Under the pieces are notes generated by a model that did not search any database, was not told the DNA's origin, and saw only the letters and a program-made list of their open reading frames with translations. A stretch of DNA of 64,000 nucleotides. Source: Streptococcus sp. X13SY08 (GTDB lineage Bacteria > Bacillota > Bacilli > Lactobacillales > Streptococcaceae). Below, one piece after another: positions 48,247-57,726 of the stretch; position 1 is the first letter of the stretch, and each line of letters begins with the position of its first letter. The translations under genes were made by a program, and so were the position numbers. The stretch is taken from NCBI RefSeq assembly GCF_001182825.2, contig NZ_LFYO02000003.1, positions 186,001-250,000 of the forward strand. Reading direction: 5' to 3'.

Positions 48247-48903
48247 TTACGATGGTTGAACCGGTTGCATAGCATTGCGGATGTTGAATTTTTTCTTTAA
48301 ATAATAACGCAAACCAAATGCTGCAGCTCCCAAAAGAATGGTCGTGATTGGGGTAAGAGTTGGATTGACAGTACTTGGGATGAGGGCCGCCAAGAAGAAA
48401 ACAACAGACCAAGCAATAGTTGTCAAGATTAAGAAAAGAATAGCTTTCCAGAATTTTGGACGATCTGCGCCAGTTTTCCCCATATTACGGTAGATAAAGT
48501 GGTACATCATGTAGATCCCTGCTCCAACACCGAATCCGATCACCAAGAAGGTTAAGATTCCGTATAAAGTGCCTGTCTTAAAGAGATTCATCACTCCATT
48601 GATAAGCCCCAAGACAGCTAAGATAAGCAAGCTGGAGTCTAGCCACATGAGCCAAGGGTTGTCATTTGTTTCTGAAGTCTGATGGTCTTTTTCAGTAGAT
48701 GTTGCAAATGATTTTGCCCAGTCACTGGGTGCACCGTAGGTAGCTCGTGCAGTGATACCCTTCTTTTGATTTTCTAGGATAGATGGCAGAGCTTCTTCTA
48801 AGATAGCCTTGATCTCAGCATCGGTCTTACCATCTTTGATGAGTTGGCTAGTAGCGATATGAATAAATTCTTGATTTTTTTTAGTCAGATTTTGTAAATC
48901 CAT
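48247..48903 (-). CDS. DUF1129 family membrane protein
   Basis: 218 residues. A soluble N-terminal part (LTKKNQEFIHIATSQLIKDGK, LEEALPSILENQKKGITARATYG) typical of DUF1129 is followed by about four membrane helices. It is commonly found next to corA in streptococci; the function is unknown. Start ATG 48903 has AGAAAGGA; the further in-frame ATG at 48960 precedes this site and is not preferred. Confidence 0.82.
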   Translation of the reverse strand: MDLQNLTKKNQEFIHIATSQLIKDGKTDAEIKAILEEALPSILENQKKGITARATYGAPSDWAKSFATSTEKDHQTSETNDNPWLMWLDSSLLILAVLGLINGVMNLFKTGTLYGILTFLVIGFGVGAGIYMMYHFIYRNMGKTGADRPKFWKAILFLILTTIAWSVVFFLAALIPSTVNPTLTPITTILLGAAAFGLRYYLKKKFNIRNAMQPVQPS

Positions 48904-49084
48904 GGGATTCCTTTCTGGAGTTGGAAAGATAATGTGGTGATTCAGAATGGGAAAATTCAAATCTTTGAAAAGTGAGTTGGCTCGCTCTTCGATAGCATTA
49001 TTAACTAGTGGGATGCAATGATAGTTTCAAGATAAAAACTACATTGACTAATGAGTAACAATAGCTGTAATCAGGCATAACCGA

Positions 49085-50029
49085 TTAAAACCATTTTTTG
49101 CGAATAAAATAGAAAGTCAGTGATAAACTAAGCGCAAAGGCAAAGAGAATAACCCACATAAAGGCGTTTGGAACATCGTTGAATGGGATAGCATTTCCTT
49201 TGAAGTTCATACCGTAAGCCGAGAAAATCATGGTTGGAATGGACAAAACGATGGTTGCTAAGGCCAAAGTTTTCATGATGGTATTCTGGTTATTGGAAAT
49301 GATAGAAGCGTAGGCTTGGGTCATGGAATTCAAGATATTTCCATAGATATCTGCCATTTCAATCGCCTGCTGGGTTTCGACCATGGTATCTTCCAGCAAA
49401 TCTTCATCTTCTTCGTACTTGCGCAAGAGACTCGATGAACCGGCCAATTTTTTCACGATTCGTTCGTTCATTTTGAGAGAGGCTTTAAAGTAGACGATGG
49501 TCTTTTCCAGCTCCATGAGGTCAATTAGCTCTTCATTTCGTGTTGCTTCGTGGAGTTGACTTTCGATTTCTTCACTTTTACGGTCAATGGTTCGAAGGGC
49601 AGAAAGATAAAGCTGCGCGTTGCGATAAAGAATTTGGAAGACAAAGCGAGATTTCATAAAGGTATAGAAATTTCGCAACCGATTATGAATGAATTGCTCA
49701 AAGAGAGGCAATTTTTCCAAACAAGTTGTGATAATGGTGTCTTCGGTTAAGATAATACCAAGTGGGATAGTGACATAGTAGGTCTTGTTGTTACGGTCTT
49801 CTAAGATAGGGACGTCAACAATGATTAGCTTATAGTCATCTTCGACCACGATACGAGAAGATTCTTCCGCGTCAAGGGGCGCCCGAAGGTCGGTAATATC
49901 AATATTGTAGGCTGCAGCAACTTCCATCGACTCGCTCTGGGAGGGGTTAACCAAGTTAATCCAAGCACCTGGTTCAAATGTTTGGATTTCTTCTAAGTCT
50001 GTGATACTAGATAGAAAAATTTGTTTCAT
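49085..50029 (-). CDS. corA: CorA family magnesium transporter
   Basis: 314 residues. A large cytoplasmic N-terminal domain and long helix are followed by two C-terminal membrane helices. The signature YGMNF at the pore entrance carries GMN, and the short basic end IRKKWF is typical. It imports Mg2+ (or Co2+/Ni2+) as a pentamer. ATG 50029 with GGAGG is the start; the frame extends 85 codons further upstream without family similarity. It is the likely promoter-proximal gene ahead of DUF1129. Confidence 0.93.
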   Translation of the reverse strand: MKQIFLSSITDLEEIQTFEPGAWINLVNPSQSESMEVAAAYNIDITDLRAPLDAEESSRIVVEDDYKLIIVDVPILEDRNNKTYYVTIPLGIILTEDTIITTCLEKLPLFEQFIHNRLRNFYTFMKSRFVFQILYRNAQLYLSALRTIDRKSEEIESQLHEATRNEELIDLMELEKTIVYFKASLKMNERIVKKLAGSSSLLRKYEEDEDLLEDTMVETQQAIEMADIYGNILNSMTQAYASIISNNQNTIMKTLALATIVLSIPTMIFSAYGMNFKGNAIPFNDVPNAFMWVILFAFALSLSLTFYFIRKKWF

Positions 50030-50377
50030 ACAGAACCCTCCTTGAGTCAGATTTCGCCTAGAAGGCTTACCCTTTATTCTATCATAAATGGTAGTAAAGG
50101 AAAAGGTTTTTTGGAGATTTGTGATATAATAAGGGATATTTGAAAAAGGATAAAATAGTAGGAAAAATAAATTTAAAATATAGAATCTACTAGTATTGAT
50201 TCGTTTATTTCGTGTCGGAATTTGGATCAATGGATTGTCTGACACTTGTAACATTGAGAAAGAAATTTCATGGAGCAGTAGCAACGTTTCGAGAATCTCT
50301 CGGAACAGAGAAGGTGGATAGAGACATATAGATCATGTTACAAGGATGGGATGTCTCTTATTTTGAAGGAGTAAATT
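50030..50377 (+). other. corA-uvrA intergenic region with three serial hairpins
   Basis: There is no gene. TATAAT at 50125-50130 is a possible uvrA -10. Three hairpins follow: GTGTCGGA/TCTGACAC (50212-50245), GTTTCGAGA/TCTCGGAAC (50286-50306) and AGAGACAT/ATGTCTCT (50320-50358), the last followed by TATTTTG. They may attenuate uvrA or be remains of a cloverleaf repeat. Confidence 0.45.
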
Positions 50378-50495
50378 AGAAAGGAATAGAATTCGGACGG
50401 AAAACTCGGAAATTAGATAGCTTGCTCCTGAAATCAGGATTTTAGGCAAACTCCTAAGTTTCAGTCGTTTTCTAATCGTTCTAGGTATCTTATAA
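50378..50495 (+). repeat. AGAT/CCTA hairpin element between SD-like site and uvrA start
   Basis: AGAAAGGAAT (50378-50387) is followed by GGAAATT-AGAT-AGCTTG (AGAT 50415-50418) facing CAAACT-CCTA-AGTTTC (CCTA 50453-50456), with small hairpin CCTG/CAGG inside. The tail TATCTT (50486-50491) lies four bases before the uvrA TTG (50496). There is no ribosome binding site in between. Confidence 0.65.
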
Positions 50496-53254
50496 TTGCA
50501 AGATAAAATTATTATTCATGGGGCGCGGGCCCATAATTTGAAAAATATTGATGTGACGATTCCGCGAGACAAGTTAGTAGTGGTGACGGGTTTGTCTGGT
50601 TCGGGGAAGTCTTCGCTAGCTTTTGATACGCTCTACGCGGAAGGTCAGCGACGTTACGTAGAGTCTTTGTCTGCCTATGCGCGGCAGTTTTTGGGCAATA
50701 TGGACAAGCCTGATGTAGATTCCATTGAGGGACTCAGCCCTGCTATTTCCGTTGACCAAAAAACGACCTCTAAAAATCCTCGTTCGACCGTGGGAACGGC
50801 GACAGAAATCAATGATTATCTGCGGCTTTTGTATGCGCGTGTGGGAACGCCCTACTGCATCAATGGGCATGGAGCGATTTCAGCTTCATCTGTGGAACAA
50901 ATTGTAGATGAGATTTTGGAGTTACCGGAGCGGCAACGTCTGCAAATTCTGGCGCCAGTTGTTCGCAAGAAAAAGGGGCAATTCAAGTCACTTTTTGAGA
51001 AAATCCAAAAGGATGGCTACGTGCGTGTGCGCGTGGATGGGGAAGTATTTGATGTAACGGAGGTGCCGGAATTATCCAAGAGCAAGCAGCACAATATTGA
51101 GGTGGTCGTTGACCGGATTGTACTCAAGGGGTGATTGACACCATGGATGACAAAGAATTGCTTTACTCAGAGCACTATGCCTGCCCAGTCTGTGGTTTTA
51201 CAGTGCCCGAGTTGGAGCCTCGCCTCTTTTCTTTCAATGCACCCTTTGGTTCCTGTCCAGATTGTGATGGTCTAGGAATTAAGTTGGAAGTGGACTTGGA
51301 TTTGGTAGTTCCAGATGGTAGTAAAACGCTGCGCGATGGAGCGATCGCTCCATGGAATCCTATTTCATCCAACTATTATCCACAAATGTTAGAGCAAGCC
51401 ATGAGTCAGTTTGGTGTGGACCTGAATACGCCTTGGGATCAATTGACAGAGGAGGAACGCAACCTAGTTCTCTTTGGATCTGGCGGTAAAGAGTTCCATT
51501 TCCACTATGAAAATGAATTTGGTGGCGTCCGCGATATTGATGTTCCTTTTGAAGGTGTCGTAACCAATATCAACCGTCGTTTCCATGATACCAACAGCGA
51601 CTACACACGCAATGTCATGCGTGGTTACATGAATGAGTTGACCTGCCACACTTGTCATGGTTATCGCCTCAATGATCAGGCGCTAGCGGTTAAAGTTGGT
51701 GGCGAAAAAGGTCTTCATATTGGACAGATTTCTGATTTGTCCATCGCGGATCATTTGAAGCACTTAGGGAGCTTGGAGCTTTCTGCCAATGAAGAAGTCA
51801 TTGCGACACCTATTTTGAAAGAAATTCGGGATCGATTGACTTTCCTTAATAATGTTGGTCTCAATTACCTGACACTGTCACGCGCGGCGGGAACTTTATC
51901 TGGTGGAGAAAGTCAACGAATTCGCTTAGCGACACAGATTGGATCCAATTTGTCGGGGGTTCTTTACATTTTGGATGAGCCGTCCATTGGTCTTCATCAA
52001 CGCGATAACGATCGCTTGATTGACAGTCTCAAGAAAATGCGTGATTTAGGCAATACCTTGATTGTCGTGGAACACGATGAAGATACCATGCGCGAAGCCG
52101 ATTACCTCATTGACATGGGGCCTGGTGCGGGCGTCTTTGGTGGAGAAGTTGTTGCGGCAGGTACTCCTGCTAAAGTGGCAAAAAATAAGAAATCGATCAC
52201 AGGTCAATATTTGTCTGGGAAACGTGAGATTCCAGTTCCTTTGGAACGTCGTGTTGGTAACGGACGATTTATTGAAGTGGTAGGCGCAACAGAACATAAT
52301 TTGCAGGACATCACGGTGCGTTTCCCGCTTGGAAAATTTGTGGCAGTAACAGGCGTGTCTGGATCAGGGAAATCCACTCTGGTAAATTCCATTTTGAAGA
52401 AAGCCATTGCGCAAAAGCTAAATCGTAATTCCGACAAGCCAGGTAAATTCAAGTCTATCAGTGGTATTGCACATTTGGACCGCTTGATTGATATTGATCA
52501 GAGTCCGATTGGAAGAACTCCGCGTTCTAACCCAGCGACTTACACAGGCGTCTTTGATGATATTCGTGACCTTTTTGCACAGACCAATGAAGCCAAGATT
52601 CGTGGCTATAAAAAAGGGCGGTTCTCCTTTAACGTCAAAGGGGGACGTTGTGAAGCTTGTAGTGGTGATGGGATTATCAAGATTGAAATGCATTTCTTGC
52701 CAGACGTGTACGTTCCTTGTGAGGGCTGCCACGGCACACGCTACAATAGTGAGACTCTAGAGGTGCACTACAAGGAAAAAAATATTGCGCAAATCTTGGA
52801 TATGACGGTCAATGATGCGGTCGAATTCTTCAAGCATATTCCGAAAATTGAGCGCAAATTGCGCACGATTCAAGATGTAGGCTTGGGATATGTGACCCTT
52901 GGTCAGCCTGCAACGACACTTTCTGGAGGGGAAGCCCAGCGGATGAAATTGGCATCTGAGCTTCATAAACGCTCCACAGGCAAGAGTCTTTATATTTTGG
53001 ATGAGCCAACGACAGGTCTCCATACAGAAGATATTGCCCAGTTGATTAAAGTCTTAACGCGCTTTGTGGATGATGGCAATACTGTTTTGGTCATTGAACA
53101 CAATCTAGACGTTATTAAAACAGCGGACCATATCATTGATTTAGGACCTGAAGGTGGTGTTGGAGGTGGCATGATTGTCGCGACAGGCACACCTGAAGAG
53201 GTTGCTGCAAATCCTGCTAGTTTCACAGGAAAATATCTGAAAACAAAATTATAG
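50496..53254 (+). pseudogene. uvrA: Excinuclease ABC subunit A, broken by a deletion
   Basis: The product is the damage-recognition ATPase of nucleotide excision repair. From TTG 50496 the frame reads [17 protein letters not shown] with Walker [10 protein letters not shown] and stops at 51134 after DRIVLKG. The next frame resumes [18 protein letters not shown] at about 51132 and runs to 53254 with zinc motifs, the signature [12 protein letters not shown], the second Walker [10 protein letters not shown] and [12 protein letters not shown]. About 20 residues (normally EGIRSRLFDSVEAALRIA and a little more) are missing at the join. The start lacks a nearby ribosome binding site. Confidence 0.92.
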
Positions 53255-53259
53255 TGATG

Positions 53260-53285
53260 AAGACGAGAAATTCTCGTCTTTTTGC
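53260..53285 (+). terminator. uvrA terminator
   Basis: AAGACGAGAA/TTCTCGTCTT hairpin and T run. Confidence 0.85.
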
Positions 53286-53331
53286 TTATTTTTTGCTAGA
53301 ATAAAAGAAATTTGTGGAAGAGGAGAATGTG

Positions 53332-54343
53332 ATGGTACATTACTTAGAAGCGCGCTTGGCGAAATTTCAAGCAAAAATGGCTCAAACAGATCTAGATGGT
53401 ATCTTGGTAACAGGTCAAAAAATATTTATTATTTGACTGGATTTTGGGGTTCTGCGGGGACTGTTTATATTTCTGCTAAACGTCGGATTTTCTTGACAGA
53501 TGCTCGCTATACACAGATGGCGCGTGAAGTTGTCAGTGGTTTTGACATGGTGGAAACGCGTCAGCCTCTGGAAGAAATTGCAAAGCTCATTCAAGCTGAT
53601 GGAGTCAGACGTCTTGGTTTTGATCGTGAAGTGAGTTTTTCATTTTACCAAAGTTTGACAGAGATTTTTGCTGGGATTGAAATGGTGCCACAGACGAACT
53701 TTGTCGAAGATTTGCGGACGGTGAAGGATGCAAGCGAGATTGAAATTATTCGTCGGGCTTGTCAGATTTCAGACCAGGCTTTCTTGGATGTTTTAGAGTT
53801 TGTGAAGCCAGGAAAAACAGCGATACCATCGCAGCATCTGGCTACCGCTCTGCTATGCCGCACGGACGTGCGTCGGAAAAAGTTATCCAATCGGGCGATG
53901 CCTTGACACTGGATTTTGGTTGTCTTTACAATCATTATGTCAGCGATATGACACGGACCATCTATATCGGATCAATCAGCGACCAAGAGCAGGAGTTTTA
54001 TGAGACGGTTTTGGCTGCCAATCAATCCTTAATTGCTGAAGCTAAGGCTGGAATGATGCGCAGTGAATTTGATGGGATCCCTCGTAGTGTGATTGAAGAA
54101 GCAGGTTACGGGGACTATTTCACGCATGGAATTGGTCATGGCATGGGCTTGGATGTTCACGAATTCCCGTTTTTTGGAGCGGCTGCAACAGGTCAGATAG
54201 AAGCTGGCATGGTCTTGACAGATGAGCCAGGAATTTACTTACCAGACAAATACTGTGTGCGTATCGAAGATGATCTTCTCATCACGGAAACAGGCTGCGA
54301 AGTCTTGACACATGCACCAAAAGAATTGATCGTGTTGAAATAA
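53332..54343 (+). pseudogene. pepP: Xaa-Pro peptidase (M24), broken twice
   Basis: The product is a cytosolic metallo-aminopeptidase for Xaa-Pro N-termini. From ATG 53332 (GAGGAG site) the frame reads MVHYLEARLAKFQ to LVTGQ, then is lost at a run of six A (53417-53422). With seven A it would continue KNIYYLTGFWGSAG. The middle frame runs to VKPGKTA near 53820. A second break then shifts to IAASGYRSAMPHGRASEKV, with about 60 nt of family sequence missing. The end carries metal ligands in LDFG, SDMTRTI, HGIGHGMGLDVHE and TDEPGIY. It precedes efp, as is common in Firmicutes. Confidence 0.88.
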
Positions 54344-54362
54344 CTGATTTCGAACAAGTGAG

Positions 54363-54389
54363 AGGCAGGCACATCAGCGCTGCCTTTTC
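54363..54389 (+). terminator. pepP terminator
   Basis: GGCAG/CTGCC hairpin with TTTTC tail. Confidence 0.6.
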
Positions 54390-54402
54390 ATTTACAAAAG
54401 AT

Positions 54403-54431
54403 TTGAGAAATACAGGTCTTTGTGGTAGAAT
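54403..54431 (+). promoter_or_regulatory. efp promoter
   Basis: -35 TTGAGA, 17-base spacer, extended -10 TGGTAGAAT. Confidence 0.7.
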
Positions 54432-54468
54432 AAAGCGTAATAATAATTTTTAAGAGGTAAAAATAAAA

Positions 54469-55026
54469 ATGATTGAAGCAAGTAAGCTTAAAGCAGGGAT
54501 GACCTTTGAATCTGAAGGTAAATTGATTAAAGTATTGGAAGCTAGCCATCACAAACCTGGTAAAGGAAATACCATTATGCGTATGAAATTGCGTGATGTT
54601 CGTAGCGGTTCAACATTTGACACAACTTACCGTCCAGATGAAAAATTTGAACAAGCGATCATCGAAACAATGCCAGCACAATACCTTTACAAAATGGACG
54701 ACACTGCTTACTTCATGAATACAGAAACGTATGATCAATACGAAATTCCAGTTGAAAACGTTGAAGAAGAGTTGCTTTACGTCCTTGAAAATTCAGATGT
54801 GAAGATCCAATTCTACGGAACAGAAGTGATTGGTGTGACTGTACCAACAACTGTTGAATTGACAGTTGCTGAAACACAACCATCTATCAAAGGTGCAACT
54901 GTAACAGGTTCTGGTAAACCAGCAACTATGGAAACAGGTCTTGTGGTCAACGTTCCAGATTTTATTGAAGCTGGTCAAAAATTGGTTATCAATACAGCTG
55001 AAGGTACTTACGTATCACGCGCCTAG
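54469..55026 (+). CDS. efp: Elongation factor P
   Basis: 185 residues. The product relieves ribosome stalling at polyproline. Domain I carries the modification loop SHHKPGKGN (Lys near residue 29-32), then two OB domains ending [24 protein letters not shown] follows AAGAGG. It heads the efp-asp23-nusB cluster. Confidence 0.96.
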   Translation: MIEASKLKAGMTFESEGKLIKVLEASHHKPGKGNTIMRMKLRDVRSGSTFDTTYRPDEKFEQAIIETMPAQYLYKMDDTAYFMNTETYDQYEIPVENVEEELLYVLENSDVKIQFYGTEVIGVTVPTTVELTVAETQPSIKGATVTGSGKPATMETGLVVNVPDFIEAGQKLVINTAEGTYVSRA

Positions 55027-55084
55027 TTTCCTATGACAGAGGGATATCTTCTGTCAGCCCATCTTATTCCCAGGAGGAATTCCC

Positions 55085-55413
55085 ATGACAAAAGAAAATT
55101 TTGGCGACATTGTGATTGCGCCACATGTTTTGGAAGTGATTACTGGTCTAAAAAAGCCCTCAATCGTGGAGTGTATTTGCAGACAACTGAAGATGGACAA
55201 GTGACAGCGGATCTTTATGTTTATCTTGAGTATGGTGTCAATGTTCCTGCAGTTTCTATGGATGTTCAACGCGCTGTTAAAGCAGCAGTTTTCAACTATG
55301 CAGATGTTGAAGTAGACGTAGTCAATATTCACGCAGTGGGTATTGTACCTGATAAGACACCAAAACCAACCTTAGAAGATTTATTTGGTGAGGATTTCCT
55401 CGATGAAGAATAA
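55085..55413 (+). pseudogene. Asp23/Gls24 family protein, broken by a deletion
   Basis: ATG 55085 with AGGAGG starts MTKENFGDIVIAPHVLEVITGL and is lost near 55147. The other frame continues KKALNRGVYLQTTEDGQVTA through the end DLFGEDFLDEE at 55413. The family segment after EVITG (about 20 residues) is absent and the join is out of frame. It is a paralogue of the gene at 42841. It overlaps nusB by 11 bases, the normal efp-asp23-nusB order of streptococci. Confidence 0.85.
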
Positions 55414-55825
55414 AGATTCGAGACGAAATCTCCGCCAATGTGCCTTGCAAGCTATCGTTTCTCTGGAATTTGGACAAGATCCCTTGCAGGCTGCTCAATT
55501 TTCTTATCTCTATGATCAAGAAGAAAGTTCTCAAGGCGTTGAAATCCCCCTCTTTCTTCTTAACTTGGTAACAGGTGTGGACTCACATCGTGAGGAATTG
55601 GATCAAAAATTTAGCCAGTATTTGAAAGCTGGTTGGACCTTAGACCGCTTGACTTCTATTGATAAGAATATTCTTCGTTTAGGACTCTATGAAATGGTCT
55701 ATTTTGAGGAAACGCCAGCTCGCGTCGCATTGAACGAAGCGATTGAATTGGCAAAAACTTTCACGGATGAAGCGTCCGTCAAGTTTATTAACGGTGTCTT
55801 GACGCATTTCGTGGTAGAAGAATAG
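55403..55825 (+). CDS. nusB: Transcription antitermination protein NusB
   Basis: 140 residues, all helical. The product binds boxA RNA with S10 and supports rRNA antitermination. Family features are the N-terminal RRNLRQCALQAIVSLEF and C-terminal RVALNEAIELAKTF with FINGVL. ATG 55403 overlaps the end of the asp23 gene; GGTGAGG provides the ribosome binding site. A longer in-frame TTG start at 55385 is less likely. Confidence 0.93.
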   Translation: MKNKDSRRNLRQCALQAIVSLEFGQDPLQAAQFSYLYDQEESSQGVEIPLFLLNLVTGVDSHREELDQKFSQYLKAGWTLDRLTSIDKNILRLGLYEMVYFEETPARVALNEAIELAKTFTDEASVKFINGVLTHFVVEE

Positions 55826-56065
55826 TTTTTACAAAGAAAGAGACAGTTTAATGTTTCACTGCGGATGCTAGGCTCTATATCATTTTTGTGGGTCGCTGCG
55901 GTTCATGTTGTAGACTGGACAAGTCTGATTTTGCATGCAAATCCAGACGCCAAAGGTGTTTCTATTCTTCAAATTGAAGGTAAACTTAAACAAAGTAAAG
56001 AAAGGGGGGAATAGCTCTTTTTTCTATGCTACAATAGAGTGAGAGAAAATAATGTGAGGGTTACC

Positions 56066-56833
56066 ATGACAAAATTATACGGCAGCTTGGAATCGAGCGG
56101 AACCAAGTTCGTCTGCGCAGTTGGTGATGAAGAGTTTCAAGTTGTGGAAAAAACACAATTCCCAACAACGACACCTTACGAAACCATTGAGCGTACAGTA
56201 GAGTTTTTCAAACGCTATGAAGATCGCTTGGCTGGTATTGCCATTGGTTCGTTTGGGCCGATTGATATTGACAAAAATTCCCCAACTTATGGTTACATTA
56301 CTACGACACCAAAACCAAACTGGGCCAATGTCGATCTGCTAGGATTGATCGCTAAAGAGTTCAATATTCCTTTTTATTTCACTGCGGATGTGAATTCATC
56401 AACTTACGGGGAAGTCTTGGCGCGTAAAGGCGTTAAAAGTTTGGTCTATTATACCGTTGGAACTGGTATCGGTGCAGGTGCTATTCAAAATGGGGAATTT
56501 ATCGGTGGTGTAGGTCATACAGAGGCTGGTCATGTTTACGTAGCCAATCATCCGCAGGATATTGCCAATGAGTTTAAGGGTGTTTACCCATTTCATAGTG
56601 GTTGCTTAGAAGGCTTAGCTGCGGGTTCGTCCCTTAAAGCTCGTACTGGAATTCGTGGTGAATTGATTGATCGACATTCAGAGGTTTGGGATGTGCAGGC
56701 ATACTATATTGCACAAGCTGCGGTACAAGCGACACTCATGTATCGTCCACAAGTGATTGTCTTTGGTGGGGGTGTACTGGCGCAAGAACATATGTTTAAG
56801 AGAAAAGAGGATGAAAAATGGGACAACCGTTAG
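56066..56833 (+). pseudogene. scrK: Fructokinase (ROK family), C-terminus lost
   Basis: 256 codons; relatives have about 290-300. It phosphorylates fructose (and mannose) after sucrose cleavage. ROK features are LYGSLESSGTKFVCA at the N-terminus, VGTGIGAGAI, GHTEAGH and the zinc site HSGCLEGLAAG. It reads normally to VIVFGGGVLAQEHM and then ends abruptly in FKRKEDEKWDNR, which is the manA ribosome binding region read in frame. The last 40-50 residues and the spacer to manA appear deleted. -10 TACAAT (56030-56035, TGC-extended) precedes it. Confidence 0.88.
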
Positions 56834-57670
56834 TTTTAGAATCTGTATTGCAAGAAAAAATTTGGGGTGGAACTCGCCTCAAAACAGAGTTTGGTTACGA
56901 ATTAACTAGTGAGACCGTTGGTGAATATTGGGCGATTTCTGCTCATCCAAATGGGGTATCTGTCATTAAAAACGGGGAACATGCAGGTAAATCTTTGGAT
57001 TGCTTGTATGCCGAAGAGCGTAAGCTATGCTGAAGATTGGCTCAGTGTTCAGGTACATCCTGATGATGCTTATGGTCTGGAGCACGAGGGGGAGCTGGGT
57101 AAAACAGAGTGCTGGTATATCATCTCAGCCGAGCCAGGTGCAGAGATTGTTTATGGTCATCATGCTCAGTCACGAGAAGAATTAGCGCAGATGATTGAAG
57201 ACAAGGATTGGGACCACTTGCTTAAGCGCGTTCCTGTTAAAGCAGGGGATTTTTTCTATGTGCCAAGTGGAACTATGCATGCTATTGGAAAAGGCATCAT
57301 GATTTTGGAAACCCAGCAATCTAGTGACACTACTTATCGCGTTTATGATTTTGACCGAAAAGATGATGCAGGGAAGCTCCGCAATCTCCATATTCAGCAG
57401 TCTATTGATGTTATGACCATCGGTCCTGTGGCTAATAGTCATCCTGATACAGTCGTTACAGGAGATGTGACTGTGACAACTTTTGTCAGCAATGAGTTTT
57501 TCACGGTTTATAAATGGGAAATAGCTGGCGCAACTACCATGACACGAACAGCTCCTTATTATTTGGTTAGTGTACTGGCTGGTCAAGGAAATATTCAAGT
57601 AGATGGAGAAGTATATCCATTGACAAAAGGAGACCATTTTATCCTGCCAACAGGGGGCAGTCTTGAATAA
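56818..57670 (+). pseudogene. manA: Mannose-6-phosphate isomerase, broken by a deletion
   Basis: The product is a zinc enzyme interconverting mannose-6-P and fructose-6-P. From ATG 56818 the frame reads LVLESVLQEKIWGGTRLKTEFG and AISAHPNGVSV to EERKL and stops at 57033. The other frame resumes AEDWLSVQVHPDDAYGLEHEG with the zinc-binding motif and runs to 57670. The link that usually reads FGN...FPLLTKILDA, about 18 residues, is missing out of frame. The gene overlaps the end of scrK because of the upstream deletion. Confidence 0.88.
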
Positions 57671-57691
57671 TCGCTAGTATTATGGTACAAT
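57663..57691 (+). promoter_or_regulatory. secA promoter
   Basis: -35 TTGAAT, 17-base spacer, TGG-extended -10 TACAAT; the -35 overlaps the manA stop. Confidence 0.7.
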
Positions 57692-57726
57692 TATTCATTG
57701 ACTGAAATAGAAATAGGAAGTATGAA

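Noticed and set aside
56039..56065. Earlier GTG start for scrK
   Set aside because: It overlaps sequence just after the promoter -10 and lacks family similarity; ATG 56066 gives the expected N-terminus.
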